DNA from: Streptomyces sp. SAT1
Lineage (GTDB): Bacteria > Actinomycetota > Actinomycetes > Streptomycetales > Streptomycetaceae
Direction of reading: 5' to 3'
NCBI RefSeq assembly: GCF_001654495.1
Contig: NZ_CP015849.1
Span: forward strand, 6,489,001 to 6,553,000
DNA: 64,000 nt
Part shown: positions 44,601-52,269 of the stretch, in pieces
How positions within the stretch are numbered: the first letter of the stretch is position 1
Layout: every line of letters starts with the position of its first letter
Program-made: the position numbers and the translations under genes
Notes under the pieces: model-generated
The model's input: the letters and a program-made list of their open reading frames with translations, nothing else
Databases searched by the model: none
Told to the model about the DNA's origin: nothing

Positions 44601-44760
44601 TGACGGCAACGCCAGCGGACGGTGGCGCAGGGCGGTGGCTCATCGCCGCCACTGTCGGCCTTGGTGATCGCGGGCCGGCCGAAAGCGGCTGAGGGTGTCG
44701 ACGGCGTCGCGCTGGAGACGGAGGCGGCCCTTGCGGGTCTGTTCGTACGCCGCACTCCAG
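44601..44760 (-). pseudogene. Fragment of a second integrase C terminus
   Basis: Read on the minus strand, about 30 codons give EQTRKGRLRLQRDAVDTLSRF. This aligns with VRLRLQRQAIDTLGNAL at the end of the integrase at 39609, and the terminal TGACGGCAACG sequence is also shared. Nothing upstream of it (44761-44888) continues the gene. It marks an older element of the same type that has been lost. The rest of the gap to 44888 shows no other feature. Confidence 0.7.
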
Positions 44761-44888
44761 GGCCGGTCCTGCCTCCGGCACTTTGATTCCGTATACGTGA
44801 TGCCCCGGACACGGATACCCGGTGCGCGGAGACCCGCCTAACGTCACCGTCACTCAAAGGCACCACAGAAGGACGAGGAGGCGGTGTC

Positions 44889-45167
44889 GTGGCCAAGCAC
44901 TACTTCCAGGTCGATGTTCCCACGTGGAGTGCGGCGCAGCCGGAGCGGCAGGGCAGGCACATCTTCACCGGGAGCGCGGACGACGGGCGGCAGGCCGTGC
45001 GGTTGGCGCGGAGGGTGTGTGAGGCGACTCTCGCGGCGCGGGCGGCCGGGGAGCCCCTGCCGCGCAGGAGCCCGGACGGGTGGGGTGCGCGCGGGGTGCG
45101 GCCCGGCTGGGAGCTGGACTGGACGGCCGCCACCGTCGTGCCCTGGCGGCACAACAGCCTTCTCTGA
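44889..45167 (+). CDS. Small conserved-looking protein, unknown function
   Basis: This 92-residue basic cytosolic protein starts at GTG 44889 with GAGGAGG 8-9 nt before it. It has an amphipathic helix around QAVRLARRVCEATLAARAAG and a Trp-rich end (GWELDWTAATVVPWRHN). It ends 15 bp from the convergent LuxR gene. No family recognised, but start context and codon pattern support a real gene. Confidence 0.6.
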   Translation: MAKHYFQVDVPTWSAAQPERQGRHIFTGSADDGRQAVRLARRVCEATLAARAAGEPLPRRSPDGWGARGVRPGWELDWTAATVVPWRHNSLL

Positions 45168-45182
45168 CAGGGGGTACGGGCG

Positions 45183-47936
45183 CTACGGGGTCTCTGCGGA
45201 CGTGCGGAGGAGGTCGCGCCGGGAGAGGGCGCCCGTCTTGCGGATGGCTCGGGCGACATGCTGTTCCACCGTCCGGGGGGACAGGTGCAGGACCACCGCG
45301 ATCTCGCGGTTCATCAGGCCGCTGGCCGCGAGTTCGGCCACCTCGCGCTCGCGCGGGGAGAGCCGGTCGTCCAGGGCGGGACGGCCCGGCCGCCGGGCCT
45401 CCGCGGGCTGGTGGGCCCGGAGCAGGGCGCGGGCCCTGGCGGTGTCGTACACCGCGCCCAGTGCGGTGTACTCGTCGACGCAGTGCCGCAGGGACGCGAC
45501 GGCGTGTGCGCGGCTCCGGCCGTCACCGGCGGCGCCGTCCGCGCCGTCCGGCTCGCCCGCGTGGTCCTGGGCCGGCCCGCCGTCCGCGTCGGCGCGCTCC
45601 GCGTCCTGGGCGAGGGCGCAGCGCGCCGCGCCCTCGGTGGTCAGGGCCCAGGCGTACGGGCGGGGCAGGGCCCGGTAGGCGGCAGCGGCCTTCCGGTACG
45701 ACCTGACCGCCTCCCGGCGGCGGCCCTCGCACTCCGCCAGCGCGGCCCGGCTCCACGCGGCGGCGGCGTGCGCGGCCGAGGCGTCGTTTCCCTCCAGCCC
45801 CTGTTCGAACTCGACGACCATGTGGCGGGCGGCCGCCGTGTCGCCCGTGCGTGCCAGCGCCTCCACCGCCCAGGGGGCCAGTTCCGCCGCCCAGGTCCAG
45901 ATGCCCTTGTCGGCCACGGCCGCCCAGGCCGACCGCGCCTGGTCCGCGGCGGCCGGAAGATCGTCACGGGCCAGCGCGAGACGGACCAGCGCGCCCGCCG
46001 TGGCCGCGGCCAGTGGCATGCGGGTGCACTGGGGCGAGGGCGCCCCCAGGGCGGTCAGCCAGCGCAGTGCCTCCGCCCAGTCGCCCTGGGCGAAGGCGAG
46101 CATGCCCCGCACCATGTGCCCGTCCGCCGCCACCACGGGCATGTCGGCCGCCGTCGCGATGAACTGCTCGCACCGCCCGCCCAGTTCGGCCCACTGGCCG
46201 GTCCACCAGTCCAGCAGCAGCCGCGTGCCCTGCGCCGTCCGCTCGGCGTACAGGGCACCGGTGCGGGCCGAGAGGTCGAGACTGGCGGCCAGCAGTTCCC
46301 GCCCCCACGGGTAGGAGCCCCGCCAGACCGCGGCGTCGGCGGCGTTGCACAGCCCGCGTACGGCCTGCTCCCTGCATCCGGCCGACGGGCTGTCGACGGG
46401 CAGCGCCGCCACGAGCTGCCGGGCCTGCGGGTCGCCGCAGACGACGGCCAGCGACGCACGGCTGGCGGCGACGGCGGCCCGTGCGACGTCGTTCCCGCTG
46501 TCGCGGGCGAGGCCGGCGGCCCGGCGCAGCCACTCGCGGTGACCCGGCAGCGCCCCCGTCGGCCACTCCGGCATGGCCAGCGCCACCATCGCCCGTGCGG
46601 CGAGCGTGGGCCGCACCTCGCTCAACTCCTCGGCCGCTGCTTCCAGTTCGCGTACTCCGGCGGCGAGGTCGCCGATCTGGTTGTACAGCATCAGGCCCAG
46701 GTCGAGCCGGAGTTCGCCCCGTACGTCCACGGGCAGGCCGGGGTCCCGGACGACCTGGGTGAGCACGTCCACGGTCTGGTCCGACCGGAGCCCGACGACC
46801 GCGCTGCGGGCCAGCAGCGGCGCCAGCCGGGCGCGGTCCACCGGTGAGACCTCCGGCACCGCGAGCGTCCGTTCCAGGAGGCCGATCGCCTCCTGGTGGC
46901 GGCCCGACTCCACCGCCGTCCGGGCGGCCTTCTCCACCGCCCTGAGCCAGCTCTTGCGCCGTCCGGCGGCCCTGCGGTGCCGGGCCACCTCGGCCCACGG
47001 CGCGGGCCGTCGGCGGGAGAGCACCCGGGACGCCCGCTCGTGCAGTTCCTGGCGGACCGGTCCGGGCACGTGCTCGCGCACGGCCGGGGCGGCGAGGGGT
47101 ACGGCGAATCCGTAGCGCCCCTCGGCCACCTCCGACAGCGCCGCGCCGGCCAGGGCCGCGAGCAGCGCGTCCCGGCCGCGGGCCTCGTCCAGCCCGGCCA
47201 CGGCGAGCAGTTCGTCGCGGCCGGCCGGTTCGTCCAGCACTCCTGCGGCCCAGACGACGGGCCGGTCCGCGGCGGCCAGGGCGCCGGTACGGCTCAGTAC
47301 CAGCTCGGCCAGCCGCACGGGGACACCGGCCGCGTCGACGTCGGCGGCCGTGCACCGGGAGCCCGTGCCCGCGCGGAGAACGGCGAGCAGATCGGTCACG
47401 ACCTGCGGCACCCCGCCGGAGACCAGGTGCAGCCGGACCACGGCCTCTTGCGTCGCGCGCTCGCCCAGGGTCTCCGAGGCCGCCAGCCGCACCCGTTCCA
47501 CGTCCCAGGGGCGCAGCCGGTGCCGGAAGGCCGCGAGGCCGGGAGGGTAGGAGACGGCCGGGGTGCCCAGCGGCAGGCCGGTGCCGCCCAACTCCTCGGG
47601 CCGGTAGGCCAGTACGGTCGCCAGGCCCTCGCGGGGCCGCTCCGCGGCGCGGCGCAGCCACTGCCGCTCGTCCGGTGTCGCCCGGTGCACGTCGTCCACC
47701 AGGAGCAGGGCGGGTCCGTCGGCGGTGTCCGGAGGTTCCTCCGCCGCGCCGCACCGCCACCGGATCCGACGGGCCCCAGCGGCCTCCGGGAGAGCGTCCA
47801 GCTCGTGCAGGACATGGCTCTTGCCCATGCCCGCGGGGCCTTCCACGAGGACGAGGACCGAGCCGCTGCCCGCGAGCGCCAGACGCAACGGGGCGAGCCA
47901 GAGGGACCGTTGGGCAGCGGTCATGTCATCGACCAT
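45183..47936 (-). CDS. LAL-type LuxR regulator with AAA ATPase and TPR region
   Basis: This 917-residue large ATP-binding LuxR-family regulator has Walker A EGPAGMGKSH near residue 33 and Walker B ALLLVDDVHRA near 80. A long helical TPR-like sensor region fills about 300-800. The C-terminal LuxR HTH reads LSPREREVAELAASGLMNREIAVVLHLS then TVEQHVARAIRKTG. Such proteins often control secondary metabolite or sugar-use genes. ATG 47936 is chosen for its distance to the P-loop; GTG 47966 would add 10 residues and neither has a good ribosome-binding site. No biosynthetic cluster adjoins it, so the target is unknown. Confidence 0.88.
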   Translation of the reverse strand: MVDDMTAAQRSLWLAPLRLALAGSGSVLVLVEGPAGMGKSHVLHELDALPEAAGARRIRWRCGAAEEPPDTADGPALLLVDDVHRATPDERQWLRRAAERPREGLATVLAYRPEELGGTGLPLGTPAVSYPPGLAAFRHRLRPWDVERVRLAASETLGERATQEAVVRLHLVSGGVPQVVTDLLAVLRAGTGSRCTAADVDAAGVPVRLAELVLSRTGALAAADRPVVWAAGVLDEPAGRDELLAVAGLDEARGRDALLAALAGAALSEVAEGRYGFAVPLAAPAVREHVPGPVRQELHERASRVLSRRRPAPWAEVARHRRAAGRRKSWLRAVEKAARTAVESGRHQEAIGLLERTLAVPEVSPVDRARLAPLLARSAVVGLRSDQTVDVLTQVVRDPGLPVDVRGELRLDLGLMLYNQIGDLAAGVRELEAAAEELSEVRPTLAARAMVALAMPEWPTGALPGHREWLRRAAGLARDSGNDVARAAVAASRASLAVVCGDPQARQLVAALPVDSPSAGCREQAVRGLCNAADAAVWRGSYPWGRELLAASLDLSARTGALYAERTAQGTRLLLDWWTGQWAELGGRCEQFIATAADMPVVAADGHMVRGMLAFAQGDWAEALRWLTALGAPSPQCTRMPLAAATAGALVRLALARDDLPAAADQARSAWAAVADKGIWTWAAELAPWAVEALARTGDTAAARHMVVEFEQGLEGNDASAAHAAAAWSRAALAECEGRRREAVRSYRKAAAAYRALPRPYAWALTTEGAARCALAQDAERADADGGPAQDHAGEPDGADGAAGDGRSRAHAVASLRHCVDEYTALGAVYDTARARALLRAHQPAEARRPGRPALDDRLSPREREVAELAASGLMNREIAVVLHLSPRTVEQHVARAIRKTGALSRRDLLRTSAETP

Positions 47937-48490
47937 CGCTTTCGATCGGCCCGGCCGGCGGGGCACGGAGGCCCGCCCCGTGGCAAGAGGAGTTCCGGCG
48001 GCTCCTGCCGGGATCCGGCCCCAGCGTACGGACCCCGGTCAGCATGCGTACAGACGGGTCCGGGGCGCTACGGATACGCAAGAAACACCTCGTGGTGGCG
48101 GTCCGGCCACCGCCGAGGGCGGGCGGTGCGCGGAGCGTGCGTACCGCAGACACCTTCAAATCCGGCAGAAGCTACGGAAGTTCGCGCGGAGCGGTCGCCC
48201 GCGCGTCTGCCCGGAGATGGGGGAGACCGGCGGTGGCGCACCGTCCACTCGGCTGTCATGTGCGCTTCATTTCCCGCGTATCCGTAAATCCCGCGCCCGG
48301 ATGGAAGGCAAATCGCTCCGCGCCCTAGGGTTCCGGCCGAGCACGAACCCCGCCTCCGGCTCTCGGCGCCTGTCCGGGTCCGTGGCGGGGCCGCAACTCC
48401 CCACACCCCTGCGGAGCTTCGGAGCCACCATGCGGGCGAACCCCGCGCCGTCCGCGGCGCGCGGGGGCGCCCGGCCCGCTGCCGTACCCG

Positions 48491-48566
48491 GAAGACGTAC
48501 GCCGAGGACGTACCCCGAAGACGTACGCCGAGGACGTACCCCGAAGACGTACGCCGAGGACGTACG
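48491..48566. repeat. Three tandem 26-bp repeats (six 13-bp GACGTAC half-units)
   Basis: The unit GAAGACGTACGCCGAGGACGTACCCC begins at 48491, 48517 and 48543; the last copy is incomplete after GTAC. Each unit is two 13-mers of the form GARGACGTACSCC, so GACGTAC recurs six times at 13-bp steps, alternating faces of the helix. It lies about 90 bp before the protease start, in a 717-bp region (47937-48653) that otherwise holds no gene. TAGGGT at about 48327 could be a -10. Confidence 0.85.
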
Positions 48567-48653
48567 TCCCCGGGAGGCCGACGCGGCGGCGGTGGACCCC
48601 AGGTCCGGGGGCCCGTCCGGGCCCCACCCCCCACCACACCCGAAAGGACGTGT

Positions 48654-49310
48654 GTGCCCATGAGGGCCAGCGATCCCCAGCCCCCCACCCCCGGGACAGC
48701 GGTGAGAAACCGCCGCCGGGCCGCCCTGGCCGCGGCCGTCGCCGCGACCTCCCTGCTCGTCGGCGCGAGCGGCATGGCCCAGGCCGCCACCCCGGCCGCG
48801 CGGGCCGAGGCGGCCCCCGCCGTCGCGCAGTACACCAACCTGAACTTCAACGAGCTGGTGCAGGAGCAGGACCAGTGGTGCTGGGCCGCCACCGGCCTGA
48901 GCATCGCCCAGTACAAGGGCTACGGGCGCAACGTCAGCCAGAACAGCTTCTGCCTCGCCTCCCGCGGCTACTCCAGCGGCTACTGCCCCAACCAGGCCGC
49001 CGAACTGTCCACCGTCCAGCGCGGCTGGCGCGCCCTCGGCCTGAGCGCGGGCACGGAGGTGAACGGCCGTGTCAGCTTCGCCACCGTACAGAGCGAGATA
49101 AACGCCGACCGGCCCATCGAGACCGGCGTGTACTGGACCGCCGGCGGCGGCCACGCGCGCGTGATCTACGGCTACGACGCGTCGGCCGGCACCATCCTCT
49201 TCAGCGACCCCTGGCCCAGCAACCAGCGCTACCAGGAGATGTACTACAACTCCTACATCAGCAACTCCCAGTTCTACTGGGGCGGTTCCGTCTACCGGGT
49301 CGGGGCGTGA
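48654..49310 (+). CDS. Secreted papain-like (AvrRpt2/C70-type) cysteine protease
   Basis: The precursor has 218 residues. GTG 48654 follows AAAGGA at 5 nt; ATG 48660 two codons later is the alternative. An Arg-rich signal peptide ends near GMAQAATPAA. The mature part has the catalytic Cys in QDQWCWAATGLS, a Cys pair (FCLAS, GYCPN), the catalytic His in GGGHARVIYGY and the Asp in FSDPW. This is the AvrRpt2-like papain fold. It is followed after 5 nt by a membrane-anchored protein in the same transcript, suggesting the two act together at the cell surface. Confidence 0.82.
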   Translation: MPMRASDPQPPTPGTAVRNRRRAALAAAVAATSLLVGASGMAQAATPAARAEAAPAVAQYTNLNFNELVQEQDQWCWAATGLSIAQYKGYGRNVSQNSFCLASRGYSSGYCPNQAAELSTVQRGWRALGLSAGTEVNGRVSFATVQSEINADRPIETGVYWTAGGGHARVIYGYDASAGTILFSDPWPSNQRYQEMYYNSYISNSQFYWGGSVYRVGA

Positions 49311-49315
49311 TCAGC

Positions 49316-50173
49316 ATGAGGAAGAACACCCGCCGTGCACTGACGGCCACCACCTCGCTCGCCGCCGGCGCGGGCGTGAGCCTCGGACTGTTCCTCGGCA
49401 CCGGCTCCGCGCACGCCGCCGACCTGTCCGTACCGGCCCCGAAGGCGCCCGCCGCCACCGACCTCGCCCAGGCCGCGCACGCGGCGGACACCGCGCAGGC
49501 ACGGGAGATGGCCGGCCGCTTCTTCGTCCACCTCGACCAGCGCGCCCGCCACCTGCCCGTGGACCAGGCCGCCCGCGCCGACATCACCGCGCAGGCCGCG
49601 GCCAAGTCGCCCGAGGCGGCGGGCGACGCGGTCCCGGTCTACTCGCTGAGCGCCGACTTCGTCACCGGCAAGGCGGGCAGCGCACCGGCCCAGGTCGCCT
49701 ACCTGGCCGTGAAGTCCGTCTCCGCCGACGGCCGTCAGGCCACCGCCCGCGTCGAGCCGCAGCAGCACGGCTACGCCGTCGTCGGCATGGCCCAGGGCAC
49801 CGACGAGATCGGCTACGCCGCCAAGGCCAAGGACGGCTACGCCTTCACCGAACCGCAGCTCAACGCCTGGTACCGGGTCAGCGGCCAACAGGTCCTGCCG
49901 CTCAACGAGTCCGCCCGCCAGTCGGTCGGCGAACACGGCACCACCCTCACCGCCTACCAGCACCTCGTGCACCAGCGCTACGCCGACAAGCTCGCCGGCT
50001 CCGCCTACCAGAAGTCCCACAAGTACGGCGGCGTCACCCCCGCCACGGGAACCGTCTCCCTCGCCGACACCACCCCGCGCGCTCTGCTGGCGGGCGGCGG
50101 CGGTGCGGTCGCGGCGGGCGCCGGCGCCCTCCTGATCACCCTGGTCACGCGCCGCCGGGACACGACGGCCTGA
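49316..50173 (+). CDS. Secreted, C-terminally anchored partner of the cysteine protease
   Basis: This 285-residue protein has a signal peptide (RRALTATTSLAAGAGVSLGLFL, cleavage after AHA) and an extracellular alpha/beta region (SLSADFVTGKAG, AYLAVKSVSADGRQATARVE, AYQHLVHQRYADKLAG). A C-terminal membrane helix (LLAGGGGAVAAGAGALLITLV) follows, then RRRD. There is no LPxTG, so anchoring is by the helix. An in-frame GTG at 49307 overlaps the protease stop (GTGA). ATG 49316 is preferred, and coupling holds either way. It could be a substrate, inhibitor or tether of the protease. No family recognised. Confidence 0.75.
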   Translation: MRKNTRRALTATTSLAAGAGVSLGLFLGTGSAHAADLSVPAPKAPAATDLAQAAHAADTAQAREMAGRFFVHLDQRARHLPVDQAARADITAQAAAKSPEAAGDAVPVYSLSADFVTGKAGSAPAQVAYLAVKSVSADGRQATARVEPQQHGYAVVGMAQGTDEIGYAAKAKDGYAFTEPQLNAWYRVSGQQVLPLNESARQSVGEHGTTLTAYQHLVHQRYADKLAGSAYQKSHKYGGVTPATGTVSLADTTPRALLAGGGGAVAAGAGALLITLVTRRRDTTA

Positions 50174-50180
50174 CCCGCGG

Positions 50181-50232
50181 CTGCCGGTGCCCCGTGCCGC
50201 TTCCCGGGCACGGGGGCACGGGGCACCGGCAG
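50181..50232 (+). terminator. Strong hairpin terminator
   Basis: CTGCCGGTGCCCCGTGCC (50181-50198) and GGCACGGGGCACCGGCAG (50215-50232) form a perfect 18-bp stem 8 bp past the stop of the membrane partner gene. It separates the protease pair from the XRE regulator. Confidence 0.8.
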
Positions 50233-50281
50233 TGGCTCGACGGGCTCGCCACCGGGCGGGAATCCCGCGTACGGTGGCCGC

Positions 50282-51496
50282 GTGGCGAACGGAGACCTGC
50301 GGCGGCTTCTGCCCCGCCTGCGCCGCCTGGCCTCCCTGACGCAAGAAGAGCTGGCCGAGCGCTCCGGCGTGTCCGTCGAGGTGATCCGCCAGTTGGAACA
50401 GGGGCGGAAGCACTCGGCTCGCCTGCCCACGCTGCACGCGCTGGCGAACGGGCTCGGCGTGGAGCTGACCACGCTTCTGGGCGATCCTCCTGCCGTCTCC
50501 TCGACCGGGGAGAACGACGGACCGCGCTTCGTGGCGGTGCGTCGCGCCGTCATGCCGGTGCTCGGGGGCCCGGCCCCCGCGCCGCCGGGGCCCGGCTTCT
50601 CCGCGGCCCGCCTGCGCGAGCGGATCGCGGAGGGCTGGACGCGGTACCACTCCGCCGAGTTCGACACGGTGATGGAGGCGCTGCCCGACCTGATCGCGGA
50701 CGCGCGCTCCGCCGCGGCCTCGGGCGACGAGGGGGAGCGCGGGGCCGGTTTCGCGGCGCTGGGCAAGGCGCTTCAGCTCGCCGGACATGTCGCCGTACGG
50801 ATGGGGAAGACAGATCTGGCCCTCATCGGTCTGGAACGCGCGACGGACGCCGCCGGGCAGTCCTCCGATCCATTGCTTCCGGCGATGATCGCCAACTCCA
50901 TGGCGTGGACCTACCAGCGGCAGGGGCGCCTCGAGGACGCGCTGAGCGTTGCGCTGCGCGCGGCCGATGACCTGGCGGGCGCGGGCCGTACCGACTCGGC
51001 CGACGGCCTGAAGGTGTGGGGCGGGCTGACCATGAGCGCCGCCACGTCGGCCGCGCGCAGCGGCGACTACGAGCGTGCGGCGATGATGATGGAGACGGCG
51101 GAGAAGGAGGCCGTACGGGTCGCCGAGCTCCCCGACGGCGGGGACAACCGCATGGTCAGTGTCTTCAGCCCGTCATCGGTCCGTATCGAACGTGTCCGGC
51201 TCGCCGTGCAGTACGGGCATCCGCAGGACGCCCTGGCCCTGGCCAAGGGGATGCGGCTCAGCAAGGACACACCGCCGTCCTGGCGGACCTGGCTCCTGCT
51301 GGACGTGGCACGAGCGCACACGGACATCGGGGACGCGGCCGGAGCGGTCAAGACCCTGGAGTCCCTGCGCCGGGTGGCACCGACGTGGATGCGGCACCAC
51401 ACCCTGGCCGTGGCCATCGTGCGGGACCTCTGGGCTCTGCCCGACCACCCGCCGGGGCTGCGTCCGTTGGCGGAGTTCCTGGGGGTCAGTGCCTAG
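50282..51496 (+). CDS. XRE-family regulator with TPR-like sensor domain
   Basis: This 404-residue protein starts at GTG 50282. The N-terminal HTH_XRE covers residues 5-66 (LASLTQEELAERSGVSVEVIRQLEQGRK). The rest is a helical repeat region typical of Streptomyces regulators that pair with small HATPase or DUF397 proteins (AFAALGKALQLAGHVAVRMGK-like stretch, SMAWTYQRQGRLEDALSVA). An RsbW-like ATPase gene follows 125 bp later on the same strand, a recurrent arrangement. Ligand and targets unknown. Confidence 0.85.
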   Translation: MANGDLRRLLPRLRRLASLTQEELAERSGVSVEVIRQLEQGRKHSARLPTLHALANGLGVELTTLLGDPPAVSSTGENDGPRFVAVRRAVMPVLGGPAPAPPGPGFSAARLRERIAEGWTRYHSAEFDTVMEALPDLIADARSAAASGDEGERGAGFAALGKALQLAGHVAVRMGKTDLALIGLERATDAAGQSSDPLLPAMIANSMAWTYQRQGRLEDALSVALRAADDLAGAGRTDSADGLKVWGGLTMSAATSAARSGDYERAAMMMETAEKEAVRVAELPDGGDNRMVSVFSPSSVRIERVRLAVQYGHPQDALALAKGMRLSKDTPPSWRTWLLLDVARAHTDIGDAAGAVKTLESLRRVAPTWMRHHTLAVAIVRDLWALPDHPPGLRPLAEFLGVSA

Positions 51497-51621
51497 CGTG
51501 GCGAAAGTGGGACGTTCCGCCCCTGTCGGCGTCCCCTGCGTGTCGGTTCCATGAACGGACAGCGCTCCGGCGGCCGCTCGCCCGGCCCCGGGGCTCGCCT
51601 GACCCGAGGAAGCAGAACGAC

Positions 51622-52038
51622 ATGCCCCGACTTGCGACGCAGGCCCGCCCGACTGGACACCCTGGCTACAGCGAAACTTTGCCGCGTGAGCCCGAGAGCG
51701 CCAGCACCGCGCGACGTCTCCTGCACACCGCCCTCTCCTGCTGGGGCCTGGACGAGTTGGCCGAGGACGGAGCGCTGGTCGTGACGGAACTGGTCGCCAA
51801 CGCGGTCCGGCACGCCCGGCGGAAATCCATCCGCGTCATGGTGGAGCGCACAGCTGTGCGGACGGTCCGGGTGGCCGTCGTGGACTTCTCTCGCGATCTT
51901 CCCGCGCTTTGCCCACCGGGGGACGAGGCGGAGGGCGGCCGCGGCCTGCTCCTGGTGTCGGCGCTGGCTGCGGACTGGGGCACGGACGAGCGCCGCTGGG
52001 GAAAGATCGTGTGGGCCGACCTGGAGGGACGCCGGTGA
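51622..52038 (+). CDS. RsbW-like ATP-binding protein
   Basis: This 138-residue HATPase_c protein has the N-box VVTELVANAVRHARR, then VAVVDFSRDLP (G1 region) and EGGRGLLLVSALAADWG (G2). The last carries the conserved GGRGLxLV found in this Streptomyces family. ATG 51622 follows GAGGAAG at 8 nt. It is probably co-transcribed with the following 59-residue gene (GTGA overlap), and it may act with the XRE regulator upstream. Confidence 0.88.
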   Translation: MPRLATQARPTGHPGYSETLPREPESASTARRLLHTALSCWGLDELAEDGALVVTELVANAVRHARRKSIRVMVERTAVRTVRVAVVDFSRDLPALCPPGDEAEGGRGLLLVSALAADWGTDERRWGKIVWADLEGRR

Positions 52039-52214
52039 CCGGCGACGAGAGTCCCGTACGCAGTACGGCCCGAGCCCACCTGTCGCAGCTGATCGAGATG
52101 TTCGGCACCGACGGGTGTCTGCGGATCCACACGGCGTCCGCGCCCGATGGGGGCAGTGCCGATCAGATCGCCGTCTCCGACAGCAGCCGGGCGGAAGACG
52201 ACGGGCAACTCTGA
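52035..52214 (+). CDS. 59-residue acidic protein coupled to the ATPase
   Basis: GTG 52035 overlaps the ATPase stop (GTGA), and GGAGGGA stands 5-6 nt before it, a strong start signal. The product (HLSQLIEMFGTDGCLRIHTA, then an Asp/Ser-rich tail) is acidic and cytosolic. Small acidic partners often follow XRE/HATPase pairs in Streptomyces, but this one matches no family I know. Confidence 0.6.
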   Translation: MTGDESPVRSTARAHLSQLIEMFGTDGCLRIHTASAPDGGSADQIAVSDSSRAEDDGQL

Positions 52215-52269
52215 AAGGAGGCGGACGGGGTCCGGGCCCGCCGCCTCGCGTTCCGGCGCTTCACCGGGC

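Noticed and set aside
48491..48566. CRISPR-like array
   Set aside because: Units are contiguous with no spacers, and no cas genes are near.
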